Assembly: GCF_037975245.1 (NCBI RefSeq)
Contig: NC_092577.1
Coordinates: 33,800,898 to 33,864,897, forward strand
DNA: 64,000 bases
Direction of reading: 5' to 3'
Source: Apostichopus japonicus
Lineage: Eukaryota; Echinodermata; Holothuroidea; Aspidochirotida; Stichopodidae
Shown: piece by piece, positions 1-11,442 of the stretch
Position numbering within the stretch: the stretch's first letter is position 1
How the letters are laid out: each line of letters begins with the position of its first letter
Notes under the pieces: generated by a model
Seen by the model: only the letters and a program-made list of their open reading frames with translations
What the model was told of the DNA's origin: nothing
Database searches by the model: none
Position numbers and translations under genes: made by a program

Positions 1-405
1 AAGAAAAGAAAAGAGAAAAAGAAAAGAATGAAGTCCTGATGTCCGATATGGTGTAGAAAATACATCCATACTGAGAAGCATATCACTAAAGCAAAAAAAA
101 AAAATAATTTATCCTAAATGTTTAACAGAGCAGAAATACATCCTTTCAGAGGAGCATATCACTAAAATTTCCTTTAAAAATCCTAAATGCTTCAAACAAG
201 GATATTCTGGGGGGGGGGGGGAGGGGAGGATTAATCTTTAAATCTCCAAATTTATTCCTGCAGGAAATGAGGTGTCTTCAAAGCTCTCTCGACATTAAGA
301 ATTAATTTACTGTTTATTTGAACGTGGCCTGGATGTGAGCAATCACCGTTTTCCCTATCGGCCAATACCATTTTTGGGAACAAACACCGTTGAATTCAAA
401 CTCAC
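1..405 (-). other. SRRT intron 5 (left edge)
   Basis: This stretch follows the donor of the last visible SRRT exon. Reading through the donor gives an open frame down to about 314, but it loses resemblance to the family, so I treat it as intron. It holds a G-run near 209-220. No other feature was seen. Confidence 0.5.
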
Positions 406-3400
406 TCGTGTCCATGATTTTCATAAGGTCTGGCGCCGAGGAGGCGTCGAGCCCGCCTCTGGCTAGAATCTCCTTGTTGAAGATCTCCATGAAGATGTGA
501 AGCCTCTGCCTCTGTCGTACCAGCTTCTTGTAGTTCTCTCGCTCCCTCTCGCTGGGGTGGTACTTCATCTTGAACCTTGGCGATAGAATTTTAATAGACG
601 GCAAGAAAAATGTTATCGGTCTGGCAAGGATTTCATCATCATGAGTAACATTGCAGACTCTTCCCCAACTCATTTCTTGTTTCCTTCAAACTTTCCCGCA
701 CTTTTGAAAAACTCATATTTTTCTATTCTGTTTTTTAATATTTTATTCTTTCCCATAGGTTTCATATCATGCTCGTATGGGCATGCTCCATACAGAATCG
801 AAGACAACTTTCATTGGTAATGGTTTTTTGCCCTTTTTTTTCCGTCAGAGAGCTAGCTCCTTTTGTTTACTCGACTTTGTGAGAAACGTTCTATCGCTGG
901 TTCGGTAATCAGAATAACACTGAGCCTAGAAACAGTTGGTTTTCAACATTTCAAGAAGTCACTGCATGTGAAAACATTGCTAATTCTCCACTTCAACTAC
1001 TGACCCTTCCTCCACTGCCTCTAACCCCCCCCAAGCTCCCCTCCCCTAACCTTGACATTAAAGACATACCCTGCCAATCCTCACTACTGCAATCTGCACA
1101 ACTTTGGTTATTTGAAATCTAAATTTTATATACATTTAACATGAACTTTTAACAAATGCTAAAGAAGTTTCAATGCGACCATCACCAATGACATGCGAAG
1201 GTCTTACGAAGAAGCGATAAGATATTTTGTAGGAAATAGTTCAAAGTTTTGCCTGCAAAGTTCTAAAGCATTTGAATGTGGAGATGTTTGCATCCAGTTA
1301 CCATGGAGATGTTTCATCTTTTCAAAACATCAAGTATTTACAACAACAAAATCACTTTGTTTCTACTTTTTATTGCACCGTTGGCTCCCATTATGTAAAT
1401 ATAAATAGAAGAGATAAATAGAGGCTTGGAAAACTAGTTTTTTTCTTGTAAGACAAAACTTTTCGAACCCATGCAAAATCTATCGTTCACCTTCTAGATA
1501 GATAAATGTCAATATTTCTATTTAAAACTCCAATCAACAGGCCCAATCACCAACAAGAATAATTTTTAGAGTGATAAAAAACCACGATGAATGAGAAAAA
1601 TGTGACAATATCGCGTGTCTCAGGCCTTACCTACCAGCACACCATTGAGTGTGACACCCAGCCTTTACTCAGGCTTTCGTACAAAAAGACTGAGAAAAAC
1701 CAACCGTCATAATAGGTTCATTTCCCGACGTGAGGATTCCGTACATCTTCCGTCTACTTAACAAGGAAGTGAACTTCCGTGAGTCCCCGCTTTTATATTT
1801 GCTCAAAGGTAACAAAAGTGGAATTTAACTCGCGATTTGTGATTAGAGAAGCTCTTGCCTACACAAAGGGGTGAGTAAAAGCTAGCCCTACGACGCTCAG
1901 CGACCACTGCATTGTTTCACAGGGTCGCGATTTTGTATTTCTTAAAACGCAGATGAATTTAACTTTGCACGTTGGCAACAAGTCTTCCCCATCTCTTCAC
2001 AAAATACGCTGTCTGGGGGGTAAAAGTTCAAGTTATACATACGAAACAAATTCAATACGACAAAACAACAGATCAATTTAAGAAAGAAAAGAAAATGAAA
2101 GAAAACATGAACTTTCTATGCCAACAAAAACATGACCAAATATTCTACTATTTAACAGAATAAAAACTGTTTGAAAGTTTCTTCAACATGAGTTTATTAT
2201 TTCTTAAATTAAAATGGAGTTTGTTTTCATTTACAGAACTTCTGACCAGCCAAAACTGACCTACTGTATAGAGCAGTAATACAATTTGTCACTGTCCAGG
2301 GTTTCAATTCCTCAGAACAAATAAATGAGAAGGAAAATATTTTAATGTAACTTAAAGTGATATGTTGCATCCCTCAATTAAACTGCCAAACAGCTTGAGC
2401 TGGGTAAGTTTATATCTGGAGGCAAACTTAAGAACCCCCCCCTTCACTATGCCCAGTAGCACTGTCAGAATTAATGTTAAAATCAACAATTAGAACATTT
2501 CTTGATGGTTGGTTAGAAGTGTGCTGACATTCTTTTCCAGTTAAAATTTCCAAACTCAAAGTTTATTTATTGTCCACAAGAGTATACTTTTAGTATAAAT
2601 TTTAGACAAACAATTTTTTGGGCATCCAACAATTCCAGGAAGGTTTGTAATTCTCTTTTCTGAGATGACAAGAGGAGACGAGAGCAGGAAGAGGAATCTG
2701 GGGATGGGAGTGGGGGGGGCGGGTTGGGTGACCTAAATATCGATATTATTAATATTTCATGTAAACTGCTCACCATTCTTCATCTTTGTGGGCCAAGAAG
2801 AAGTCGCTGAGTTGCCCTTTCTTAAATTCCAACTTGTACTCGTTGTACTTCTTAACTGCCTCCTGGTCATCTATGTTGTCTTCTTGAGTGGTCAGAAACT
2901 GCTTGAAGCTAAGTAGCTGGGTCGAATCTTTCTCGGCCCTCCTGTAGAGATATAGCATTCATGCCATACATGATTGCATTCCATTACCAGAAATCACAGA
3001 ACAATTTTGCAAAAGTCCATGAAAAAGGTTTTCACACCATTGTTGTTCACGAGTAAATTTGAAAACTAAAAATTCAAAAAACATTGTTGGTGGTGATTGG
3101 ACCAAAACATAATCCATCAAAAGGGTTCATTGTCTTGTCTTTCTCAGTGTTTTGCCATTTTACGGGAATAAGAAAATTCATATCAGACAGCTTAACCGTG
3201 AGACACTCTCCTATCACCCTAGTCATAAGAAAAGCAAAAACATAGCTTCAAGTGCCCATGGCTCTGTGTTGTTATTAGATATTAGACTTACTCTTGTCAC
3301 CCATCTTTCAACTGCAATCAGTTATTCAATGAAATCAGTGATAACTTATCACAGGGATAAACAATGTAACTTAGGTGTTTTAGGAGTTCTTCATTAGCTC

Positions 3401-5271
3401 ACCTGGGTCCTTTCTCTCTGGACTGATTCCAACCACCTTGGGAATATCCCTGGTTACCATAGCGATCATTGTAGTAGTTTGGTTCCCTAGAAAGAGTCAT
3501 GTAAAATTTGTCAAAAATGCAAAACTTCAATGCAAGGTGGCAGATGGTTGCCATAATTTATGCAAATGGTATTCGAATGTCCTTCATACCAGATTCATTC
3601 CGGTGACCTGTGCTGTTGACAAATTATGCTTTTCGAAGAATGTACATTCTCGACCCAAAAGAGTGCATTCAGCTGATAATGACCTACTCTACCTCTCTCA
3701 AATTACCAACCAGTTTGTCAAATTTCTACAGTTATTGGATAGATAACAAACTTGGTTAGAAAAACACTGAATTTTATTGCCATGGGCCAAAATGCATTCA
3801 AATTTCATGAGAGGAAAGGTTCTGGTGCATCGTTTCTAACCTCTCCCTTATCAATAAATAATTGTTTTTTTTTTATTTTGAGGATTGAATAGACAAAGCA
3901 TGAGTCATATGTGGAGTCTTGACAGTTCACTATTGTTCCAAGATGACCATACTTGACAAAAAGATGTCAATTATTGAACTACAGAATGATCACTTATAGA
4001 TCTAAACATCGCCGAGTTCCAGAAACAGAAGGCGTTCTCTGCTTGGGTAAGCCTAATATCAGGCAAATAGCCAAGGGGGGGGGAGAGGCGAAGAAGGCAA
4101 CCGTCCCCCCCCCCTTCAGCATATTTTTTTGGTATGTTTTTTATGATATCTCTAGTAATTTAAAGCTTAGATGCAATTTACAATGCCATTTTCAACGATC
4201 AGGGAGGCATTTTCAGGCAAAATTTTCTTGTACGCGTAGCGCCAACTAATGGTGGCGCTATGCTTAGATAGTTATCAATGCAGAATCTACGGCTCTGATA
4301 GTTTGCCTACAGGTTTGCCCCTCCCTTGGCAAATTCCTGGCTACGCCCCTGCCTAATATGCATCCACTGCATGGAGAATATTAAGAATATACTGTAAATG
4401 CTTACAGATCTATATTTAGCTAAACATTGCAGGAAAACCCTGAAATTATCATCTTCCACCCTGACTGCTTACTCACCAATCACGCCTCGGTCTTTTGTTT
4501 GGTGGACTCATCTGATCACGATAGTTATCAGAGCGCCCTCTAGAGTAGTTCTGATACGGACGTCGGTTAAAATCGTTGCGATAATTCTCCCTTCCGTCTC
4601 TCCTGTTTGTAAAGAGAGGATTTGACTTCTCATTGAAAAACATATATATTTAGTATATTTCATTTTAAGGCTTCTTTCTCAGTCATTCTAAATTAGTTTT
4701 ATAACAAGCAATCAAGCCTTTCTCGTTTGCACACACCCATTCAGAAGCTGTCAAGCAGATGTTAAACATACAGTTCAAGTATTAAGGTGTTGAAAGCAAT
4801 TTTAGGCCCAGTGTGCTATGCCTTAAAGTCGGGTCTACCACGAACTGACTGTGTATACACTGCTACTTCAAAATCCTTCTTTGTTCAATTAAGGAGTCCC
4901 TACTCTGACTCAGAATTGCCTAAATCCTAGGACCGTGAGCACTCGACTCCAAACTATTAGGAGTCACAAAGAATGATTTATCACTTATCGCATAGCTATG
5001 CAAGGCTTTACATCATTGCACAGATACTGTGTGTGGAGTCAATTTTGTGCACAGAAACTATATACTAATATTAGAGAACCTTTTCAGGGCCTTCGAAACT
5101 GCTCGACAAAATCCGACCACTACTTTTACTCTATGATTGCAATTTTTTTTACCTGTCAGCCCAGTTATCTCGTCTTCGGTCATCTCTCTCTCTCCTATCT
5201 CTATAGTCACTTCTCTCCCTCCGAAATTTGTCCCGTCTCCTCCCACGCTCATATTCATCATCGCTGTCCAT
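406..5271 (-). CDS. SRRT: Serrate RNA effector molecule (ARS2), 5' five coding exons, partial
   Basis: ARS2/SRRT binds the nuclear cap-binding complex and links capped transcripts to processing, export or decay; this is family knowledge. Coding exons read on the minus strand: 5271-5153, 4602-4477, 3486-3403, 2941-2774 and 575-406. All have AG acceptors and GT donors, and the phases join without a stop. The product starts [20 protein letters not shown], an RD/RE-rich N-terminus as in human SRRT, then an Arg/Tyr/Gly-rich stretch. The conserved core follows: a segment ending in the family hallmark [11 protein letters not shown], then FKMKYHPSE and a helical region ending LMKIMDT. The last donor (GTGAGT at 405-400) is placed where the human protein continues DAAVIK, but that exon lies outside the window. 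The RNA-recognition and zinc-finger parts are therefore missing. An AG acceptor at 5283-5282, just upstream of the ATG, suggests a separate 5'UTR exon. Gene identity is confident; the exact end of exon 5 is less so. Confidence 0.92.
576..2773 (-). other. SRRT intron 4
   Basis: Intron between the exon ending DEE-W and the exon starting FKMKYHP. It is AT-rich with short C/G runs near 1026 and 2437. Small ORFs inside it show no recognisable protein and no splice-supported exon. Nothing else was recognised. Confidence 0.6.
4060..4351. mobile_element. hAT-like MITE in SRRT intron 2
   Basis: A 292-bp element flanked by a perfect 8-bp direct repeat CCTAATAT (4052-4059 and 4352-4359), the size typical of hAT target duplications. 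The right end reads GGCTACGCCCCTG, whose complement CAGGGGCGTAGCC is a hAT-like terminus; the left end is a weaker match, CAGGCAAATAGCC. The interior is G/C-run rich with no coding capacity. Confidence 0.65.
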
Positions 5272-5283
5272 GACTGCTTTCCT

Positions 5284-7010
5284 ATTTTTCATTAAGAAAG
5301 CAAATGCATTGATGAATTTAATTTAAAAAAAATTATTAAGTATATCAGCCAAGTTTCCGGTTTAAAAAGTTATTTCTAATTGAAGAAGTACAATTGCAAA
5401 TGTTCTTTATATCTTTACTGTTTTGGGATAGCTGCTAATTCTTGCTGGCACAAACCCGCAGTGAATATGTAAGTAAGCATGACACGTTTCATCCAGAATG
5501 AAGCCACATTTGCTAGCTTTCACAAAAATGCTGCATAACATTGATTAACATTTTCATTTATTAACAATTTTTTAAGGTGAAATAAATTGCCAAATCTCCA
5601 GAGTTCCCTAATAAAGTTTGTAAAAGTATCTGATAAGATCTCATAGATACATTTAAATAAACTTTGGCTACCACTCTTTGGAAATCAGTTATGGCAACCC
5701 CAGCAGTAGTCTATTTGATGCATACATAATTATATAGAGAGTCAAAATACTTTTATCCAACTACTTTTGTACATAAAGTTCTTTCTCATATTTGTCGGGT
5801 TTGACATTTTCTGACCCCCTTTGTTCAAGCAGACAACCTCAGTGAGAAATTCAATTGTCTGGTATATAACTAGTTAGTCTTCTTGTAAAAAAACATTAAA
5901 AATAGGCTTAGCGTATAAATGCCCTAACACACACACACCTAGTGGCTAAATAACTCTACTAATTTAACTTCTGTGAAAAGAAAATACCTTTTGGTTCTAA
6001 CCCCTCTTGGACAAAGCATTCTACTACTGTAAAGAAAGGCACAGCTGATAATAACTGAAGGAAACTGATTTTTCAGTTCACCACAGAAATTTAGGCCTTG
6101 GCTTATCCCAATGAAATTGCATCATGTATATTTTGTCACTCTTCAAATTATCAAATTGGTAGCCTATCCCTACTGCTTTCATTAATAACATTTTAAAAAC
6201 TGTACATTTGACAGACGAACAATACAATGTTTAGTTCACTACTACTTACCAGGCCATTCAACTTTCTACATTACAAATACTACTACTAGCCTAGGCTACT
6301 TCTGTACAGTACTACTGCTAGTACTATACTACTAGTACTAGGCTTAGCATAGTCTTGAAACTGTTTCCTACTCCTAGGACTGTTGCCTAGGCCTTTTAAA
6401 TAATTGACTAAGTTAGACCACTATTACAGCCTAGCAAGTACAATTTTTGTAAGCTAACTCAGGCAAGTTGGGCTACAGTAGCCTGCTTTTGTTTCCGATT
6501 TTAGTTCCTGAGACTTTAGTACAAACAAGTAGCTTAGGTCTTGTAACTGCTGGAGCCTAACATAACAAGGAATTAAGAAGTTTAACAGCGCGAACAACCA
6601 GACAAGCAATCCTCATGCCGGTCGATTCAGAAACATGCCCATCATGTTCTCACCGCAATAAACAAGAAAATCGTGTTTATCAGTTAATTATTTTACCGCT
6701 GTTATGTTACCTTAGATCAATAACGGACGAAAAAACGATGTGAACTGTTTGGTTTTAGTCACGGCGTTACTGTTTCATGGTCACGTGGTAACGTTTGCAT
6801 TTGCAACTGGCCAAAAAGTAATTGACAAAAGCAGCTCTTTGCGACAGGCTGAAGCTGGCCAACAGACCCGCAAATGAACCGCTGAAAAAGTAACAGTCTG
6901 TCTCGATTGGGGTATTGAAGGTGAGGAAGATTAAAAGTGCCATCAACATAAGAAAAATTTGCCGCAATAAGTCACCAGTTTTCAGTAAATTGTTTAGATA
7001 ACAAGACAAT
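5284..7010. other. Region upstream of SRRT start codon; possible 5'UTR exon
   Basis: No coding exon was recognised. On the minus strand a sequence near 6712-6760 ends CTAAG and is followed by GTAACA, a possible donor for a noncoding first exon of SRRT that would splice to the acceptor at 5283-5282. This is a weak inference. The tract 6280-6420 is full of CTAG/CTAC/AGGC words, a low-complexity type seen again at 48720-48990 and 54480-54760. Confidence 0.3.
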
Positions 7011-7317
7011 ATCTTATCCAGTGGCGTAGGAAGGTACTTTGAGTGTGGGGGCTGAAGACTGAAGGCCGGCCTGGAGGAGGGGTCTAAGGGGAGGGGGACC
7101 CCTCCCCTTTGGATTTTTTTTGCATTTCCAGGTGGCCTCAGATGCAATTTGGTGCAATATAGCACACTTCAACACCTACTCCATTTTGTAAATAATGTTG
7201 CATTTTCACCTGGCCCTAGATGCAATTTGGTGCTCCAAATGAGATTTTTTTTCACATTTGGAAATGAAAAAGGGGTTTTCTGACTTGCGAAGCGGGGGGC
7301 GGAATGATACTTCCCCC

Positions 7318-8341
7318 ACTGGCGGATCCAAGGGGGGACCAAGGGGGGTCATGGCCCCCCCCCCAAAGGTGAGCCAAAAAGTGTTTCCGAACATCCGCTA
7401 AATCATATGATTGGAAATTAAAAAATCGAGAGGAATAGCAGTGGTAGACTAATCTAAACCTTTTCGTTTTCTGGTTTAAAATTAAATGCAGAGCTCCCAA
7501 CTGACCCGCAATTCGCGGGAATTAGACCCGCATTCTAACACCCAAACCCGCTGACCCGCACAAGCGTCCGAAAAAACCGCATTGCAATTGTCAAGTATAC
7601 ATACAAAAAATTTGCATCAAATTTTGACTTAGCAACCATCATTTCTTTAGCATTTAGCATAATAGTGTATAAAACCTCCTTTACAGCATCATTTGAACCT
7701 CAAATTAGCCTATAATTCTTTTCATTGGGGCGAGCAGCGAACATTTTCATGCCACGGGAAAGAATGAATTATCACCTACTATTCAATTTATTGATGTTAC
7801 ACACAATAAAATGCATATTTCTCAGAAAATTTTGGGTGACAAAAGCCTTTCTAAGTGCCACCATTTTACATGTAGGCATCACCAGGATTCCAAAAAAAAT
7901 CAAAAGGGGAGGGGGACAGCCCCTCCCCTTATACCCCTCCCCCAGGACGGCGATTCGTGGCATGGACCAGCATTTGCCTTCTCAGGAGTTGGGAGCTATG
8001 CAAATGTATGAGCATGAGGTATTACAGTTTAACACCATTTTGCAGTTACAGGCTGGTTGTAAGAAATTTATAACCTATGAGAAATAAAATTTCTTGAGAA
8101 AGATGATCCCAACTTTGTTTTATAAATATTTTAGAAAATTACACCTGGGAAACATTTTTTTTAGAAGTAAATTAACATCACCATTGTACACTTTTGTCGC
8201 ACCAAATTGCATCTGAGGGCATTCAGCAATGGAAAATTTTTCAAAGGGGAGGGGGCACTCCCCTCCCCTTAGACCCCTCCCCCATATCACTCTAATATGC
8301 CACTTTGGCCCCTCCCAAACAAAGACCCTGGATCCGCCAGT
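7318..8341. mobile_element. Second TIR element nested in the 7019-8407 element
   Basis: Ends CACTGGCGGATCCA and TGGATCCGCCAGTG are perfect inverted repeats. The host sequence is interrupted at CTTCCCC on the left and resumes CTTCCGCC on the right, an 8-bp duplication with one base missing on the left. The empty site is visible in the related copy at 10663-11035, where the sequence runs through CTTCCGCC uninterrupted. Confidence 0.65.
7491..7997. mobile_element. Third, innermost TIR element of the nest
   Basis: Terminal inverted repeats AGCTCCCAACT and AGTTGGGAGCT, flanked by the direct repeat ATGCA at 7486-7490 and 7998-8002. The left side is rich in ACCCGC words. No coding region is present; open frames through it are chance. 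The 5-bp duplication is short, so the superfamily is left open. Confidence 0.5.
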
Positions 8342-8425
8342 GCTTCCGCCCCGCATATTTTTCACCGGGGGGGGGGGGGGCTGGCGCCCCCGGTTCCTAC
8401 GCCCTTCATCTTATCAAAACTCAGA

Positions 8426-8548
8426 AAAATGTTGAATTGCTCAGTTGCTTTAACTGAGCAATTGCACATTTTTCTGCAGAATGTTTACTTGTCAACTTAT
8501 CAGATCTCGTCAATTCAACATTTTTCTGAAAAATGTTCAATTTTCTCC
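8426..8548. repeat. Compound inverted repeat (cruciform-like)
   Basis: AGAAAAATGTTGAATTG near 8427 is exactly complementary to CAATTCAACATTTTTCT near 8511. Inside the loop, TTGCTCAGTT pairs with AACTGAGCAA. A further partial copy of the outer arm follows immediately. It may be a very small foldback element; no flanking duplication was identified. Confidence 0.6.
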
Positions 8549-8736
8549 ACACCTTTCTGTCTTTGTCCTTCTCCAGTTTACTCCCTATCCCTTTCCCTTA
8601 ATCCTCTCTTTGCCCCTCCTCTGTTTATCTCCTACCTCTCCTCTTCCCCTGTTTGGTTTCTTTCTTTCTTCTCTCCATCCCCTGTCTACTGTACTAATCC
8701 CCTTACATCTATCTCTTTGTGTTCAACATGCTCATT
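8549..8736 (+). other. Pyrimidine-rich tract
   Basis: About 190 bases of C/T-rich sequence with words such as CTCCTC and TTTCTTTC. It leads directly into the retroelement-like tail at 8737 and may be part of the same insertion. The long open frame across it reflects composition, not coding. Confidence 0.4.
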
Positions 8737-8850
8737 AACCTGTCTGTATTCTGTGTGCTTTTTTGTCCCTTTTGTTACTGTTACTCGTCATTTAGCCTTT
8801 GAAGAAGATCCTGCTAGGATCGAAACGTCAGGCCAACTTACTTTTACACA
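8737..8850 (+). repeat. Retroelement-like 3' tail with conserved hairpin, copy 1
   Basis: Matches 56440-56550 nearly base for base. The core is a hairpin GATCC-TGCTA-GGATC preceded by TTTGAAGAA and followed by GAAACGTCAGG. Tails of this form recur in invertebrate retroelements. The family cannot be fixed without the reverse transcriptase, which is absent here. Confidence 0.55.
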
Positions 8851-9672
8851 AGATATATCATTTGTTAAACATTCTTAGAAATAATGTATTTCTGCAGTCT
8901 GCCAATAATATACCTTTGCAATTTGTGAAGAAATATACGATATGTGATCAACCTAACCCAAACATGTGCTTATGATTCAACGACAACGAACCATGCACCT
9001 TATTTATTGGATTGTACTCCTTTCATTCATGAAACAAAAATACTGTGACATTTGACAAACATGTGACCCTGGAGAGACTACGGAAGCCTCCCGAGGCTCC
9101 TCTTCAGCAAGACTACTTTCGTCGCTGGTTTATTTTGGACTATACCATTCAATAGTAGGTAAGCATCAAGATTTTAACATGGTGAAAGATTGGCATATGT
9201 TTAGTAAGTTTTTCAAACGCATTTAAATGATAGTTCGTATTCGCAATTTTACAAGGCCCGTATAAAAATGACTCCATAGTTTCACTTTCGGGAAACTAAA
9301 AAAATATTACTCGATCATGTCCACCCACGACTGCGGTTGTCTGTCTGTTTGGCCTTTTGCCAGCTATGTACGTTTTTGTCTGATACGCCACAACTTATGA
9401 AGGGACTTTTAAATTGTCGCGCTTGTTGAGGCAGTACAGGGAGTTGTAATTTCTACTACTTTTCTGCCAAAATAGCTGTTCTCGTTGGTTGCTGGAGTTA
9501 AAGCTTCAATCTTTGCCCAAATTTGTCACGCATATCTGCAAGCAAGTGTTGAACGTGTTACAAAGCGAAAGTATAGCGAAAATGCGGTAACATCTAACTG
9601 GACAGTTGTGTACATATATAGATACAATAACAAAGCTTCAAGATATAACTACAGATTCCGGCTATAATAACA
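8851..9672 (+). other. Upstream region of the first small membrane-protein gene
   Basis: No coding exon was recognised. TAG followed by GTAAGCATC near 9155 is a good donor sequence and could end a noncoding first exon starting near 9060. This is tentative; the rest shows nothing identifiable. Confidence 0.25.
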
Positions 9673-11442
9673 ATGAGGTAAGTTAAATATGACTGTTTCC
9701 TTTGGTTTCATTTCATAATGAAAGATTATAACATATTTTCAAGTTCATGGAGATATTGCTATACAAGTTAGACTTGTATTAATATTATTATTACATAAAT
9801 GCCTATAGTTTCCTTTCTACCGTAAATACTGCCGCTCAATGGTTTCACTGTATGAAAACATTAATACATACGTGCAATGATTTGGTCATGTACTCTATTA
9901 CCATTATGTACGTTTGTGCAATCGGTGACATACTTGGTCTGGGTTCAAGTTCTGGTACAGTTCTTGTCATATGTTTTATAGGACAATATATGCCAGCAAT
10001 TCTTGATAGCTTGAGAAGCGCCTATGTTAGTATAGGATTACCGTAATATATGCGTCACCCTTGTTAATTCGACTATAGATAGCTATAGGTTTACACAATG
10101 TTGTTCAAACGTATATATGTTCAAATTTGGCAATCTGCCAGTAATGCTGTGTAATATTCAGTTTGACTTCATCATAAAGATCTTTGTAACCCTCTCTATA
10201 CCCTACCCAGATCATGGAGGTTAAAATATTTGACCTTTTTTCAGCTTAAATGTAGATGCCTAATTGTTGTTTTATATTTCTTATGTGTATCGCTCTGCTA
10301 CATTGTTTGAATGTAGGTGTATAATAATACTTAGGTGTTTATGGCGTAGTATAGTCCGCAAAATGCAATAGTGTATACGTCACAACACGTAACACCGTTT
10401 GTATAAATAGCCTATTGGCGTCGCGCCAAATCATTGCTACAAATGGTATATGAACAATCCCATTTAAAGAGGGAACTTTGTCGTTATTGAAAACACACAA
10501 GTTTGTTAGATGAGTGTGCCATATTTATACTTCTCTATACATCGCAGGCGATAGTAGGAAGCTGAAATCCACCCTATGGTAGCGTAATAAACTGGCGGAG
10601 AGGGGAGGGGTAAGGGGACGAAAGACGACGAAGGTAAAAATGTTAAGCTGTTAAGGTATGACCAGTGGCGTGGGAAGGTACTTTTGATGGGGGGTGGGGC
10701 TGGGATAGATGGCCGGCTTGGGGGAGGGGTCTTAGGGGAGGGGGTGTCCCCCTCCCCTTTGGATTTTTTTTGCATTTCCAGGTGGCCTCAGATGCAATTT
10801 GGTGCAATATAGCACACTTCAACCCACCCACTCCATTTTGTATATAATTTTGCATTTTCACCTGGCGTTAGATGCAATTTGGTGCTCCAAATGAGATTTT
10901 TTTCTCATTTGGAAATGAAAAAGGGGTTTTCTGACTTGCGAAGAGGGGGGGGGGTGGCGGAATGATACTTCCGCCCCTCCATATTTTACACTGGGGGGGC
11001 TGGCACCCCCAGCCCCCCCGGTTCCTACGCCCTTGGGTATGAAAATTCATTTTTTTTAATTCAGAGTATGTTTATTTTTCTCAGTCTCATCAAGATGGGC
11101 TACCGTACTTTCCTGAGCACCACCGTGACTTTGCCTTTTATGCTTTGGTTGGCCAATGCCGCACCTACTCTACCATTATCAGATGGACACGTACCGACCG
11201 TGGCACCAAATATTCCGAAATCAGATGTCCACGTGACGGTAGGGCTATCTGCTGGAGTCATCTGCCTCATTGTCGTAACCACCATTGTCATCATGGCATG
11301 CTCGGGGGCTTTTTTCCTTTGTATGAACCTCAGAGTTACTAGCAAAATGGCCAAAAATCTTTCCAATAATTCCATTTACATTCCCATGGAGACCAGGGAA
11401 AGGGGCAGCGACAGAAGACAGCAAGCAGAGCTGAACCACTGA
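9673..11442 (+). CDS. Small single-pass membrane protein A (two exons)
   Basis: Not a recognised family. Proposed coding exons are 9673-9677 (ATGAG, then a strong GTAAGTTAA donor) and 11085-11442, after the acceptor TTTTTCTCAG. They join in frame to MSLIKMGYRT, giving 120 residues. A hydrophobic N-terminal stretch ending WLANAAP looks like a signal peptide. A short Pro/Ser/His extracellular piece (about 35 residues) follows, then one transmembrane helix (AGVICLIVVTTIVIMACSG), then a charged cytoplasmic tail. The gene at 18788-19114 has the same plan, an acceptor at the same place relative to an ATGGG start, and a loosely alignable ectodomain (SDGHV...APN..KS versus SEHV...TPN.KS). The two are probably tandem paralogues. 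Translation could instead begin at the exon-2 ATG at 11095. Role unknown; a small surface protein or membrane adaptor is possible. A hAT-like MITE ends 49 bp before exon 2. Confidence 0.55.
10663..11035. mobile_element. hAT-like MITE, short copy, in intron of gene A
   Basis: 373-bp relative of the element at 7019-8407. Left end CAGTGGCGTGGGAAGG, right end CCGGTTCCTACGCCCTTG, flanked by GGTATGAC (10655-10662) and GGTATGAA (11036-11043), matching at 7 of 8 bases. It lacks the two inner insertions of the long copy and so shows the uninterrupted sequence. Confidence 0.75.

Larger units (their letters stand above)
7019..8407. mobile_element. hAT-like element, outer layer of nest
   Basis: Begins CAGTGGCGTAGGAAGG and ends CCGGTTCCTACGCCCTTC, an inverted match. 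It is flanked by a perfect 8-bp duplication ATCTTATC at 7011-7018 and 8408-8415. A short relative lies at 10663-11035. The left half contains two diverged copies of a segment centred on AGATGCAATTTGGTGC. Two further elements are inserted inside. No transposase is present. Confidence 0.75.

Noticed and set aside
5058-5261. Minus-strand 67-codon ORF reading MMNMSVGGD...
   Set aside because: Out-of-frame shadow of SRRT coding exon 1; the adjacent frame carries the conserved MDSDDEY start.
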